A stretch of DNA of 64,000 bases, from positions 186,001 through 250,000 of the forward strand of contig JBBJMP010000008.1 in NCBI GenBank assembly GCA_037718865.1, given 5' to 3'. A program made the position numbers and the translations under genes. Below are positions 45,852 through 56,600 of this stretch, one piece after another. The stretch comes from JADCRZ01 sp037718865 (GTDB lineage: Bacteria; Bacteroidota; Bacteroidia; Chitinophagales; Chitinophagaceae). Every line of letters begins with the position of its first letter. Position 1 is the stretch's first letter. A model generated the notes under the pieces. That model worked only from the letters and a program-made list of their open reading frames with translations. It ran no database searches and was not told the origin of the DNA.

Positions 45852-47291
45852 ATGAAAGTCACAAAAAATTCCATCCGGTTGCATGCTTCGGCAAAAGGCG
45901 TTATCACCTCATTTTTATTTTTGCCAGGCAGTAACCGCATCGGAAATGTAATTAAAAGGGTGGAAGATTTGACGGAAGACGAGGCGGAAGCTACCTTGTT
46001 AAAAGTAATGAAAGATTTTACGAACCGCCACCGTAATATTGAAAATACATTCCTAAATCATTTTAACAGGATAAACAATCAATACAAGGATGACCTGCTC
46101 CTTTTCTCCCCCAAAAAAAAATTATTGCTGGGAGCTTTTTTTACGAAAGAATATTCTATCCAGGCAGCAGCACTATTCAATCCATCCATCGTTTCGCACC
46201 CTGACCAAAAAGGTTTGCAGTCAGGAGAACAGCGATTTATTATGAGTTTACGGGCTACCGGGGAAGGTCATATTTCTTCCATCGTTTTTAAAACAGGTGT
46301 CGTAGATGACCATGCAAACATTACATTGGATGATGCTTCCGGTTATCTTACCAGTTTAAAAAAAAATGAAGAAGCGGAATACACTAAAGACTTTATTCAG
46401 GAACGTATTTCGATCTATCCTGAATTTAGCATGGATCTTTTGGATATTTTGCCGGATACGTTTACTGCAACGAGGGCAATACAGCACATGAATGAAAGTG
46501 AATGGGCTGGGGCTGAATCTACGTCCGGGTCTGTAAAGCAATTTGAGGAAATACTCGATTCCAATTACGAACTGGAGTCCTCCGCTCACCTGCCTATTAA
46601 TGAAAAAGTAATTTTTCCTAATGCTAAAGCGGAAAGAATGGGTATGGAAGATGTGCGGTTTGTACATTTCAGGGATGGAGAAAATTCCTGCTATTATGGT
46701 TCTTATACGGCTTATGACGGCTTTCACATAAAAAGCCAGTTGATTGAAACCAGGGATTTTAATGTCTTTAAAATACGTACTATGTATGGTTCCGCCGTGT
46801 CCGACAAAGGCATGGCATTGTTTCCTGAAAAAGTACATGGAAAATTTGTAATGATATCGAGGCAGGGCGGCGAAACAATCAATATTATGTTCTCCGACGA
46901 TCTGTATTTCTGGGATCGTTTTCAACTGCTCATGGAACCGAAGTACACCTGGGAAATGTTGCAATTGGGCAATTGTGGCTCTCCCATAAAAACGGAAAAG
47001 GGATGGTTGCTACTCACGCATGGCGTTGGGGCCATGCGGACATACGTAATAAGTGCCATCCTGCTTGACCTGAATGATCCACGCATTATTATCGGAAGAT
47101 TAGACAGGCCCATCATTGAAGCAGATGAATCAGAACGGGAAGGATATGTCCCGAATGTAGTATATACCTGCGGTTTGCTACGCCATTGCGATCTGATAAT
47201 AATACCTTACGCGGTATCTGATTCTGCCACTGGTTTTGTTACCATTGAACTACAGGAACTTCTATCAGCATTTAATACATCAACCAGCTAA
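45852..47291 (+). CDS. GH130-family glycosidase/phosphorylase with helical N-terminal extension
   Basis: 479 residues, no signal peptide: cytoplasmic. The N-terminal 110 residues are helical (IGNVIKRVEDLTEDEAEATLLKVM; FTNRHRNIENTFLNHFNRI) as in the long GH130 subgroup. The five-bladed propeller follows with FNPSIVSHPD, MGMEDVRFVHF (catalytic-type E-D-x-R, about residue 270), GSAVSDKGMALFPEKV, NCGSPIKTEKGWLLLTHGVG and REGYVPNVVYTCG. GH130 enzymes act on beta-mannosides, mostly by phosphorolysis and in some subgroups by hydrolysis. It overlaps the next gene by 1 bp. The role is breakdown of an oligosaccharide after ABC import (inference). Confidence 0.88.
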   Translation: MKVTKNSIRLHASAKGVITSFLFLPGSNRIGNVIKRVEDLTEDEAEATLLKVMKDFTNRHRNIENTFLNHFNRINNQYKDDLLLFSPKKKLLLGAFFTKEYSIQAAALFNPSIVSHPDQKGLQSGEQRFIMSLRATGEGHISSIVFKTGVVDDHANITLDDASGYLTSLKKNEEAEYTKDFIQERISIYPEFSMDLLDILPDTFTATRAIQHMNESEWAGAESTSGSVKQFEEILDSNYELESSAHLPINEKVIFPNAKAERMGMEDVRFVHFRDGENSCYYGSYTAYDGFHIKSQLIETRDFNVFKIRTMYGSAVSDKGMALFPEKVHGKFVMISRQGGETINIMFSDDLYFWDRFQLLMEPKYTWEMLQLGNCGSPIKTEKGWLLLTHGVGAMRTYVISAILLDLNDPRIIIGRLDRPIIEADESEREGYVPNVVYTCGLLRHCDLIIIPYAVSDSATGFVTIELQELLSAFNTSTS

Positions 47292-48595
47292 TGAATATAC
47301 TAACCTGCCTGTTTGTTGTTATTGCCGGAACTATTATCACTGGCTGTATGGAATCTTCGCCTGGCAAAGCGCAGCACAACACCGGAGATTCTTCGTTGGT
47401 AAATACAAGTCATCTGGATTATCTGACTATCCCGGTAACCTTCCCTACAGGTGTAAAAGCTTCCGGCATTTATATATATGCGGAGGCGCCGGATTACCGG
47501 TTTGTAACCGATAGCGACGAGGGTTTTACCTGCATAGATGATGTAGCAAGAGCTGCCCAGGTCTATGTCAGAAGCGTCCATTTTTCGGCCGATACGGCCA
47601 TGCAAATCAGGGCTGTTAACCTGATCCGGTTTATTCTGGAGATGCAATCTGAAAATGGCTATTTCTATAATTTTTTATTCCCGGGTGATTCCATTAATAA
47701 AACAGGAAGTACCAGTATCAACGGACCCCATTGGTGGTCGTGGCGTGCTTTGCAAACACTCACAGAAGCCGCGCCATTGATAAAAAACATTGATACAGCT
47801 CTTGCTGCTAAAATGGATATTTCAGCGTACAGGCTGGTTCAAAAAATTAAAACGGACCTTGTAAAAATACCCGCCACTTCAAAACGGGTTAGTGGTATTA
47901 GTGTTCCGCAATGGTTGCCTGCAGGTAGCGCAACTGACCAGGCCGCCATTCTTATACTAGGACTGATACCTTACAGCAAAGCCAACAGGGATACGGCCCT
48001 TGCCGCTTATATTAAAAAATTGGCGGATGGAATAGTTATGATGCAAATGGGAGATACTGCGCATTTCCCTTATTCCTGCTTTCTAAGTTGGGAGAACATC
48101 TGGCATGCCTATGGCAGCGACCAGGCGTACGCGTTATTTAAGGCGGCTGCCTTTTTTAAAGATTCCTCGTATTCACAAAAAGCCCTCGAGGAAGTGGCTC
48201 ATTTTTATCCCTGGCTCCTGAAAACCGGGTTTAAAGCTTCTTTCTCGGTGATCAAAAAAGGAAATGCATTTACGGCTGAAGGTGAAAAAAGGTATGCCCA
48301 GATCGCTTATGGTATCAGGCCAATGGTATTCTCCGCTGCTGAAGCGTACCGTGTAACAGGAGAAGATAAGTATGCAGACATCGCAGGCAACCTGGGCTCA
48401 TGGCTGGCAGGCAATAACGAAGCCGGCAGGAATATGTACGATCCGTTAACGGGCAGGTGTTATGATGGCATTATCGGAAAAGACAGTATCAACCATAATT
48501 CCGGTGCAGAATCAACCATTGAGGCATTGCTTGCAATGCAAATGGTTGAAAAGTACCCAGCCATAAAGGCCGCTTATTATAAGTATAAAAAATGA
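47291..48595 (+). CDS. Alpha/alpha-barrel lipoprotein of GH130 loci
   Basis: 434 residues with an SPII signal (LFVVIAGTIITGC). The body looks like an (alpha/alpha) toroid: SDEGFTCIDDVARAAQVYVRSV near residue 80, PHWWSWRALQTLTEAAPLI, then paired helices ending STIEALLAMQMVEKYP. DEGFTCIDDVARA resembles the D-D-N-A-R-A motif of (alpha/alpha)6 proteins found beside GH130 genes, whose activity is uncertain. Periplasmic or outer-membrane location. Start and stop overlap both GH130 neighbours (1 bp and 4 bp), showing tight translational coupling. Confidence 0.75.
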   Translation: MNILTCLFVVIAGTIITGCMESSPGKAQHNTGDSSLVNTSHLDYLTIPVTFPTGVKASGIYIYAEAPDYRFVTDSDEGFTCIDDVARAAQVYVRSVHFSADTAMQIRAVNLIRFILEMQSENGYFYNFLFPGDSINKTGSTSINGPHWWSWRALQTLTEAAPLIKNIDTALAAKMDISAYRLVQKIKTDLVKIPATSKRVSGISVPQWLPAGSATDQAAILILGLIPYSKANRDTALAAYIKKLADGIVMMQMGDTAHFPYSCFLSWENIWHAYGSDQAYALFKAAAFFKDSSYSQKALEEVAHFYPWLLKTGFKASFSVIKKGNAFTAEGEKRYAQIAYGIRPMVFSAAEAYRVTGEDKYADIAGNLGSWLAGNNEAGRNMYDPLTGRCYDGIIGKDSINHNSGAESTIEALLAMQMVEKYPAIKAAYYKYKK

Positions 48596-49740
48596 AGAAG
48601 CCAGCATCTTATATCAAATCTGATCATATCATCTTTGCTCCCGATGATGTTGACCTCTCCCGCTCACCATTAAGAAAAGGGATCCATCAACCAACTTATG
48701 TGTTAGGCGCCTTTAATCCAGGACTGAGCCGTTTACCTAATGGCAACTTATTACTAATGGTGCGGGTTGCAGAAGCTTTATCGAATCCGGTGGTGGACAA
48801 TCATGCGCATTGCATAAGATGGGATTCCCGCAGAGGTTTCCTGACCGATGCCTGGCCATTGGCAGCCGTAACTATGAAGGATCCAAGAAAATTCAGCATT
48901 AAGGGTTATGGCTTTGGTGTTTATGCCCTTACTTCATTGTCGTGGTTATTACCGGTTGAACTAAATGAAGACGGATCGGCTATACATCAGATACATTACA
49001 ACAACATTATTTCGCCGCATGCAACAAGCCAGGAATATGGCATAGAAGATCCAAGGATCTCTTACATCAATGGCAAATACTATATGACTACCTGTTGTGT
49101 GAGTTCCGAACGCCATTCAACGATGTTGTATGTATCAGAAGATGGCTTAAACTATAGTTGTCTGGGTATAGTCCTTGATCATCAGAATAAAGATATGTTG
49201 TTGTTCGAAGGAAAAATAAATAATGGGTACTATGCCCTTACAAGGCCATTGGGTGAAAGTTATTTTGTTTCCCCACTTTCAACAGACTGGCATCCGGGCG
49301 CTGCCATCCATATGGCGTCTTCACCTGACCTGTTGCATTGGAAACCTGCTGACGTCCCATTTTTGCGTGCGAGACGTTCTTCCTTATCTAATGTAAAAAT
49401 CGGGGGCGGTACTCCGCCTGTGCTTACTTCAGCGGGCTGGCTGATGCTTTATCACGGGGTGGAAAATAGCGGCGAAGTGGGTATCTACCGGACCTTTTGG
49501 GCATTGCTGGATCAGGTTGATCCACTCAACATCATACATCTTGCAGATACAACCCCCCTGCTTGAGGCTAACGCCATGCTCACTGCAAAAATGGCCGAGC
49601 AGGTTTACCTGCACAACGTCGTTTTTTCCACCGGCATTGCCGAATACGGGGGGGATTATATTATAGCATCAGGCGAATTAGACCTTGCCTGCCGCATTAC
49701 AAAAATTGAAAAAAAATTTTTTTCCTTGCCCGCCTTATAA
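48592..49740 (+). CDS. GH130-family glycosidase/phosphorylase (short form)
   Basis: 382 residues, no signal peptide. Typical GH130 blades: YVLGAFNPGLSRLPNGNLLLMVRV, EYGIEDPRISYINGKYYM (E-D-P-R catalytic motif, about residues 150-155), LLFEGKINNGYYALTRPLG, KIGGGTPPVLTSAGWLMLYHG, and YLHNVVFSTGIAEYGGDYIIASGELD. The H of LYHG and K/R residues in the blades are the expected phosphate-side positions, but I cannot assign phosphorylase versus hydrolase by eye. It overlaps the preceding gene by ATGA. Confidence 0.9.
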   Translation: MKKPASYIKSDHIIFAPDDVDLSRSPLRKGIHQPTYVLGAFNPGLSRLPNGNLLLMVRVAEALSNPVVDNHAHCIRWDSRRGFLTDAWPLAAVTMKDPRKFSIKGYGFGVYALTSLSWLLPVELNEDGSAIHQIHYNNIISPHATSQEYGIEDPRISYINGKYYMTTCCVSSERHSTMLYVSEDGLNYSCLGIVLDHQNKDMLLFEGKINNGYYALTRPLGESYFVSPLSTDWHPGAAIHMASSPDLLHWKPADVPFLRARRSSLSNVKIGGGTPPVLTSAGWLMLYHGVENSGEVGIYRTFWALLDQVDPLNIIHLADTTPLLEANAMLTAKMAEQVYLHNVVFSTGIAEYGGDYIIASGELDLACRITKIEKKFFSLPAL

Positions 49741-49755
49741 AAAGAAATATATATT

Positions 49756-50877
49756 ATGGCAGAAGTAAAACTGGATCATATATCGAAATGGTATGACGAC
49801 AACCGGAAAACACCTGAGAAAAAAGCGGTAAATGATATTTCTTTTACAGTGCATGATAAGGAATTTTTGGTGATCGTTGGCCCTTCCGGATGTGGAAAAT
49901 CAACACTGTTACGGATGATTGCAGGGCTTGAAGAAATAAGCGATGGCACCTTATTGATAGATGGAAAAAAAATGAATGACAGGAGCCCGAAGGAAAGGGA
50001 TATTGCCATGGTATTTCAGAATTACGCCCTTTACCCGCACATGACTGTGTTCGATAACATGGCCTTTGGTTTAAAGTTAAAAAATTACAGCAAAACGGAT
50101 ATTCAGGAGCGGGTTACCCAGACTGCCAAATTATTGGAAATAGAAGACGAACTATACAGAAAGCCTAAGGCCTTATCCGGAGGGCAGCGGCAAAGAGTAG
50201 CCATCGGAAGAGCTATTATCCGGCGTCCAAAGGTCTTTTTATTTGATGAACCGTTGAGTAATCTGGATGCAAAGCTTCGCAGCCAGATGCGGATAGAACT
50301 GCAGAAACTGCATAGGGAACTGGCTGCAACCATTATATACGTAACGCACGACCAGGTAGAAGCGATGACCTTGGGAACACGCATAGCCGTATTGAACAAG
50401 GGGGAATTGATGCAATTGGATACACCTCTTCATTTATATAATTATCCTGAAAACCGGTTTGTAGCAGGCTTTATAGGCTCCCCAACCATGAATTTTTTAA
50501 ACGGGACCATTGAAAAAAGAGAGGTTTATTTCTTTATCCCTCCATCTGGCCATTACAAAATCAATTTGGGAAAAGAGGTTTCATCAACATTAAGGAATTA
50601 TATAGGAAAGCCGCTCCAACTGGGGGTAAGGCCGGAGAATATTTTAATTTGCGAAGAGAATGATTCCTGTCAGCCTGATTTCTTTTTACCGGTTACGGCC
50701 TATGAAAACATGGGCAACGAACAATTAGTTTACTTTTTATCCGGGGACCAATCCTTAATTGTCCGGCGGTCGCCAAAAGATACACTGGAGTTTGGCAAAG
50801 AAAAAGGAATTCAGTTTAATGCAGGGAAGCTGATCTTCTTTGATGAAACCACCCAGAATATTATTCCTTCTCGCTGA
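49756..50877 (+). CDS. Sugar ABC transporter ATP-binding protein (MalK/UgpC/MsmK-like)
   Basis: 373 residues. Walker A GPSGCGKST (about residues 38-46), Q-loop VFQNYALYPHMT, signature LSGGQRQRVAIGRAI, Walker B VFLFDEPLSNLD and H-loop YVTHDQVEAM. The last 130 residues form the OB-fold (TOBE) domain typical of MalK-type ATPases (IGSPTMNFLNGTI; LGVRPENILI). It energises the two permeases encoded 5 kb upstream; its position at the end of the operon behind the GH130 genes ties enzymes and importer together. Confidence 0.93.
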   Translation: MAEVKLDHISKWYDDNRKTPEKKAVNDISFTVHDKEFLVIVGPSGCGKSTLLRMIAGLEEISDGTLLIDGKKMNDRSPKERDIAMVFQNYALYPHMTVFDNMAFGLKLKNYSKTDIQERVTQTAKLLEIEDELYRKPKALSGGQRQRVAIGRAIIRRPKVFLFDEPLSNLDAKLRSQMRIELQKLHRELAATIIYVTHDQVEAMTLGTRIAVLNKGELMQLDTPLHLYNYPENRFVAGFIGSPTMNFLNGTIEKREVYFFIPPSGHYKINLGKEVSSTLRNYIGKPLQLGVRPENILICEENDSCQPDFFLPVTAYENMGNEQLVYFLSGDQSLIVRRSPKDTLEFGKEKGIQFNAGKLIFFDETTQNIIPSR

Positions 50878-50921
50878 CGTTAGAATGTTTATCCAAAAAA
50901 GATTTGGCATTACCGGCGTTC

Positions 50922-52160
50922 TTATGATGTAACCAGTTGAAAAAGAAACCCGCCGATCAGATTGGCATAGTTACCAATAAGGTTACTTAACACGCCTAAT
51001 AATATTCCTAATGATGCCAGGCTGGGATGAAAGGACGAAGCAACGATAGAAGCCGACGCCGGACCACCGATGTTGGCTTCACTGCCTATGGCAATGAAAT
51101 GCCAGGGGGCTTTACTTAACTTAGCACTAATGAGTAAAATAATTAAATGAATAAGTAGCCAGATAAGCCCAATGATAAAAAACGTAGGATTAATCTGTAC
51201 TTGACGTAAATTCAATTGCAAGCCAATAGTAGCCATTATAAAGAATAACATCCCTTTTCCCAGAACCGTCCAGAACCTGATTTTTTCTTTAAAGATGTTA
51301 GTAAAGGAAAGTGCAATGCCAGAAGAAGTAGAAAGCAGAATCAGCCACAACGATTTATTGGCTAAGAATGACCATGGATTTGTGTCGTCTGAGCCTACGC
51401 TTTGGGTAAAAAATGCGGAGCACAGGTCCGATAACAACAGTACCGCCATATAAGTAATTGCCAAAACGATCCAGAGCTTTACAGGCGGAAATGTAAAAGT
51501 ATTTCCTGCATGTTCGTTGCTTCCTGTTTCTCTATCTATCCTATCATACTCAACCGGTTCATTTTTTGTCAGCCACCGGTTTATTCGTTTATAAAACTTC
51601 ACCGAATACAATAAAAAGAACAACCAGATGTTTTGTAATATAATGTCCGTTGCCAGGGAAGTCAAAAATAATTCCTCGCTGCTTCCATACACTTCTCTCA
51701 TGCTTATTTGTCCGGGTGTGCCGTTTATCCAGCTTCCTGTTATACAAATCAGTCCCCGCCATGTTGCATTTCTTCCCTCTTGCTGAAGCAGTTGCGGATT
51801 GAACAACCCCGCTATTTTCAATGCAAGCGGTCCACCGATGATGATGCCAAGCGTTCCTGCAAAAAATATCCATAGCCCTTTCCGGGTTACGCGCAATAAA
51901 TCAGGAATATGAATGATGGCCGTAAGAATAATCAAACTTAACGGCAGAATGGCATTCATAGCCAGCACGCGCAAAACATCACCTGATTTCACCAATCCAA
52001 CGTTATTGGCCAGCGCCGGCAACAGGTACAACAATAAAATGGGTGGCACCCATTGATACACCTTTGAAAAAAATCCTTCTTTGTTTGTAGACCAGATAAC
52101 AAAAGTTGTAATAAGAACTATCAGTACAAAAGAAGGCAGCTCCCTGATCAGGTTCATCAT
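50922..52160 (-). CDS. DUF819 family integral membrane protein
   Basis: 412 residues with about ten to eleven transmembrane helices. The family signatures are AIGSEANIGGPASASIVASSFHPSLASLGILLGVLSNLIGNY and WINGTPGQISMREVYGSSEE. Function is not established; the fold resembles sodium-coupled carboxylate or amino-acid transporters. It lies downstream of the SusD-like/SusC pair on the same strand (54 bp gap), so may carry the imported product across the inner membrane. Confidence 0.88.
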   Translation of the reverse strand: MMNLIRELPSFVLIVLITTFVIWSTNKEGFFSKVYQWVPPILLLYLLPALANNVGLVKSGDVLRVLAMNAILPLSLIILTAIIHIPDLLRVTRKGLWIFFAGTLGIIIGGPLALKIAGLFNPQLLQQEGRNATWRGLICITGSWINGTPGQISMREVYGSSEELFLTSLATDIILQNIWLFFLLYSVKFYKRINRWLTKNEPVEYDRIDRETGSNEHAGNTFTFPPVKLWIVLAITYMAVLLLSDLCSAFFTQSVGSDDTNPWSFLANKSLWLILLSTSSGIALSFTNIFKEKIRFWTVLGKGMLFFIMATIGLQLNLRQVQINPTFFIIGLIWLLIHLIILLISAKLSKAPWHFIAIGSEANIGGPASASIVASSFHPSLASLGILLGVLSNLIGNYANLIGGFLFQLVTS

Positions 52161-52214
52161 ATGCTGGATGTAATAATTCCGGCTCCATAGGAACCACGTG
52201 GTATCAATAGCATC

Positions 52215-53624
52215 TCACTGGTTAACCTGTGTCTTTACATAAATGTCAGGAATGGGTCTTGGTACATTCGGATTGGCATTAATTTCATTCTGCGAGTAAA
52301 TAATCCGCTCCGGATGTTTGGTTGCCGTAGTGGTTGTGAAAGGGATAGGAACATTCACGTCATTATCCCCTTTACGTAAACGCCTGGCATCATTAAAAGG
52401 TAAGATAGTTCCGTATAGGCTCACATATCTTTCCTGTATGATTTCACGAAGTAATGCCTTGTCGGCAGCTACATTGTCGGCATTTTCCATACCACCCGGA
52501 TCAAAATCGGCTGCTATATAATCTGCGTATAGGATCGTGCCTCCGGTTGGCAGGGTAGTAAGCAGCCCGAGGTTGGTCCTTAAAACGCCGCGTACTTTAT
52601 TCAGCTGTGCCAGGCCTTCCGAAAAGCCGTTAATTCTGAACCCGGCTTCAGCCAGGATAAGCAGATTTTCTTCGTGGGTGACCAGAGGCATAGGCGCATT
52701 CTTTGCGGCTACACCAAGTTCGGCATTGGAAGATGTGCCTGCGATCCTGTAATATCTGGCTCTTGCATCTTCATTGGTCTTTGCGTTAATCCGGGTTCCG
52801 GGAACTCCTGTTACTAATAACACATCATTTAAATAAGTACCGTTCGTGCTCAGGTAGCCGCCACGCTGATCAATTAACGTATTCAGCAAATTATAATCCC
52901 CGTCCGATACCAGGCCCGGCGGATAAAATTTCCACGATAAGGTTGCAGCATTAATGCCTTGCAATGCAGCGGCGTAGGCTTTGGCATATTCTCTCGTTTC
53001 CATATAATACCTTGCTTTTAAAGAATAAGCCACTCTGGCCCACGATGTACTCCTTCCCTGAAAAAAAATATCGTTAGTGATAACAACAGATGCGGGGACC
53101 GAACCCAATTCCGCTATAGCTTCATCCAATAAGTTTTGTAATCCTGCATACACGTCTACCTGCTTATCAAATTTAGGAACCGGGAAATTATCCTTTGCCC
53201 TTTCTGAAAAAGGGATATCACCGTAAAGGGCCGTAGCCGTGCCTAAAGCATTGGCTTCTATAATTTTTGAGATGCCTGAATATGATTTGTTGTTGGGAAG
53301 TTTTTCCCTGATAATGCTTCCCTGCTTTGATATGCCCTGGTAAACCGAATTCCAGGTATCATTTGATTCTTCTGCAGAAAGATTATATTCACCCAGACTC
53401 TGGTATAGTAAGGTAACGCCCTTGTACTGGTTCATCCACATTCCGGTGATACGTTGAACATGGCTTACCTGAACGGTTATATTGGCCACTTCCATTCCTT
53501 TAAGTAAGGTTTCTGCGTTTACATCGACCGGGTTGTTTGGGTCTATATTCATACCCTCGTAGACCTTGGTGCAGGAAATTCCCGACAACAAGGCTGTAGC
53601 TATTATCATTATTTTTTTCATCAT
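52215..53624 (-). CDS. SusD/RagB-family nutrient-binding lipoprotein (second SusD_2-type)
   Basis: 469 residues. SPII signal (KKIMIIATALLSGISC) followed by the SusD_2 opening NIDPNNPVDVNAETLLKGMEV. Helical body (AYSLKARYYMETREYAKAYAAALQGI; LILAEAGFRINGFSEGLAQLNKVR) and C-terminus LPFNDARRLRKGDNDV...HPERIIYSQNEINANP. It shares the order of motifs with the 25904-27334 protein, so the two loci are paralogous. It pairs with the SusC encoded 17 bp upstream. Confidence 0.93.
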   Translation of the reverse strand: MMKKIMIIATALLSGISCTKVYEGMNIDPNNPVDVNAETLLKGMEVANITVQVSHVQRITGMWMNQYKGVTLLYQSLGEYNLSAEESNDTWNSVYQGISKQGSIIREKLPNNKSYSGISKIIEANALGTATALYGDIPFSERAKDNFPVPKFDKQVDVYAGLQNLLDEAIAELGSVPASVVITNDIFFQGRSTSWARVAYSLKARYYMETREYAKAYAAALQGINAATLSWKFYPPGLVSDGDYNLLNTLIDQRGGYLSTNGTYLNDVLLVTGVPGTRINAKTNEDARARYYRIAGTSSNAELGVAAKNAPMPLVTHEENLLILAEAGFRINGFSEGLAQLNKVRGVLRTNLGLLTTLPTGGTILYADYIAADFDPGGMENADNVAADKALLREIIQERYVSLYGTILPFNDARRLRKGDNDVNVPIPFTTTTATKHPERIIYSQNEINANPNVPRPIPDIYVKTQVNQ

Positions 53625-53641
53625 GTTGTATGTATTAATCG

Positions 53642-56600
53642 TCAGTTAAGGGTAATGGTGAATAAATAAGAACGTGTGCTGGGGTTGGTAAAATATTCTG
53701 TACCAAATCCGTTATTAACCCCTGTTTGATTTACTTCCGGATCAAACCCTATAATATCAGTCCATAATACCAGGTTTCTTCCGGTAATAGAAAATTTAAT
53801 TGAATTAAACCTGGTCGCTTTTGTAAAACCTGTTGACTTTAATGTATACCCTAAAGAAAGTTCGCGCAACCTTGTCCAACTCGCATCTCCTACAAAAAAC
53901 TCCCTTATTGCCGAAGCACCTAAGCCGGCACCTCTCGATGTATACCAGGCCTGGTCCATCAATACATCGCCGCCGCCAAAATTACCTATGTTAGCTCTTA
54001 GTGTGGTTCCGGCGGGAAACATCTGGCCATTTACATTTTTCAGGTCTTTTGTCAACGTAATATCCCGACCAACATCGGCATGTGTACCGAAATTGTATAA
54101 TACGGATTTGGTACCTTGAGAAATGTCACCTCCCTGGAAGGTTTCAAATAATACATTAAAATCGAATCCTTTGTATGTTGCAGTTAAGCCTGCAGCGCCT
54201 CGCCAGTCGGGATTCGGATCTCCGATAACACCCTGCGCCAAATCTACCAGCGGAAAGCCGTTTGCATCTAAAGCATAACCTCCCTTGGCATCACGTAAGG
54301 CACGCGGGCCCCACAACACACCGAGTTGGTAACCTTCCACTGCCCTTGAACTTACCGATTGAGTAGAAAGATCAACAGAACTTGAACCACGCAAACTCAA
54401 CACTTTATTCCTGTTCTGGTTATAATTTCCGAAAAGCTGTACATCAAGCGATTTTGATTTTACGATACCCAATCTGACATCGGTTTCAAAGCCTTTATTT
54501 TCCATAGTAGCGGCATTGGTGTACTGGCTGGTAAACCCGCCAGAAGGCGGCAAGCCCACATTCAACAGAATGTCTATGATCTTGTTTCGATAATAAGACA
54601 TGGATAAGCTGAACCGGTCCTCCAGGAAGCGCAGGTCGGCACCTATCTCCCATTCCGTTTTTACTTCCGGCTTAAGGTTAGCATTTCCTTTGCTGTTATC
54701 TAACCGGAAACCACCACCAAAATTGGTTAAAGCCAGGCCATCATCATACGCATCGTACCTTGCTCCCTCATAAACAGTAACAAAATTGTAGGCAGTTGGC
54801 TGTACGCCCACTTTACCCCAGGCAGCGCGAACCTTACCAAAACTTAACCATGCGGCATTTTCCAGTTGTGATAGCTTATCAAATTGCCAGGCAACATCTG
54901 CTGAAGGGTAGAAGAAACTTTTGCTGATGGTTGAAGATGCTTCCAGGGCACCGCCAATATTAACAAAAAGCTGGTTTCCATAATCAAGTCCTAAAGTTGA
55001 ATAACCTCTGTTGGACCCTCGTTGAAGAAAATAATTGATGATATGCGTACCCGCGTCCGGTGTAAGTATGAAATTTTGCAGGTTTACATTATCTAAAAAG
55101 CTGGATGATTCTCCATATAATTGTTCTCTCTGCCGGTCATTGATATTTCCACCCAGTATAAAAGTAGCGTTAAGATCCTTTTTAATTTCTTTGGAAGCCC
55201 GTGCTATAAGGTCTATGTTCTTTTCTACCTCTGAGATCTTTTCTTCCCTGTAGCTGCCTGGTGATCTTTCACCTGCAGAACCAACCGGGAAAAAGTATCT
55301 ACGATTATCATAGTTGGCATCGATACCGGCTCTTAAGATAAGTTCCAACCAGGAAAACGGGTTTGACGATATTTCGGAGGAAACTAAAAACCGGTCAACC
55401 TTTGAAGGACTTTCTTGTCTGAAGATGGTCCAGTACGGGTTATTATACGTCGGCTGAACATTGTCTCCCAAGTAACGGCGATAACTTCTGTGGCGATTGC
55501 GGGCCTCAACACCGTTGGCATCAACATAGGTGCCTATATAATCAATATTATCAAAATCGGGCGGCGTTCTTAATAATCCCAGGTAAAGGCCTGCTGTATT
55601 GGAGTTGTTCTGGATCCGGTTCGACTTAATATTAATATAAGCAGCCTTATTGCTGAATTTCAGATACTTTCCCAGGGTATGGTCTGAATTCAGGCGGACA
55701 GAGTTTCGTATATAATCACTGTTTGCTCTGATGATCCCCTTTTGTGTCAGGTTTTCCAGTGAGAAGAAGAAACGCGATTTGTCGTTACCTCCACTTAAGG
55801 AAAGTGCATTTTGCCAGTAATGTCCCTTGCCGAAAACTCCATCGAAATTTTTATCCGAAAATGTTTGCTTTTCATTCTTTCTCGTTATTCTTAAATATTT
55901 TCTCCCTGTAACAGTTCCCAGGAAATAGGCGGTTCCTGCCACTGAATCAGGCACACCTGACCTGTTCGCTATCTTATCTCCCCAGGAGTTTGCCTGGATT
56001 GGATTGTAGACACCATTTAGCCCCTGCCCATACGTTGTTTGCATCGGGTGCCTGCTGTTTATTTCGTCAACGGAATAGGTGGAAGTATAAGAAATTTTCA
56101 GTGCCCCGGCCCTGCCCTTTTTTGTAGTGATCACGATTACGCCATTTGCAGCCCTTGAACCCCATAATGAAGCGGCGGCTGCCCCTTTTAATATTTGCAG
56201 TGATTCGATATCGTTGGGATTGATATCATTTAGCCTGGACTGCTGAACTACACCGGTGCCCGCAGCATCTGAGCCGAAACCGTTCAGGGCAGAATTGCTG
56301 ATAGGTATTCCATCCACGATAATAAGGGGGCCGGCAGCCCCGGTAATCGTATTAGCTCCTCTTATCTTGATATTTGATCCGGCACCCGGATCTCCTGTTG
56401 ACCGGGTGATGGTGACACCCGATGCTTTTCCCGCCATGCCCTGCAATAAGCCGGTTTCACCTGAACTTAACACTTCTTTTGTTGCAATTCGCGAAACAGA
56501 CGAACCCAGCTTATCACCTCTCTCCCGGAAACCTAGAACACTGACCACTACATTTTCAAGATCCCTTGCTGACCTTTTTAATGAAGCGTTTATTACTGAT

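Noticed and set aside
46356..46964. 202-codon minus-strand frame
   Set aside because: Antisense to the GH130 gene, His/Phe/Ile-biased composition and no motif; a shadow.
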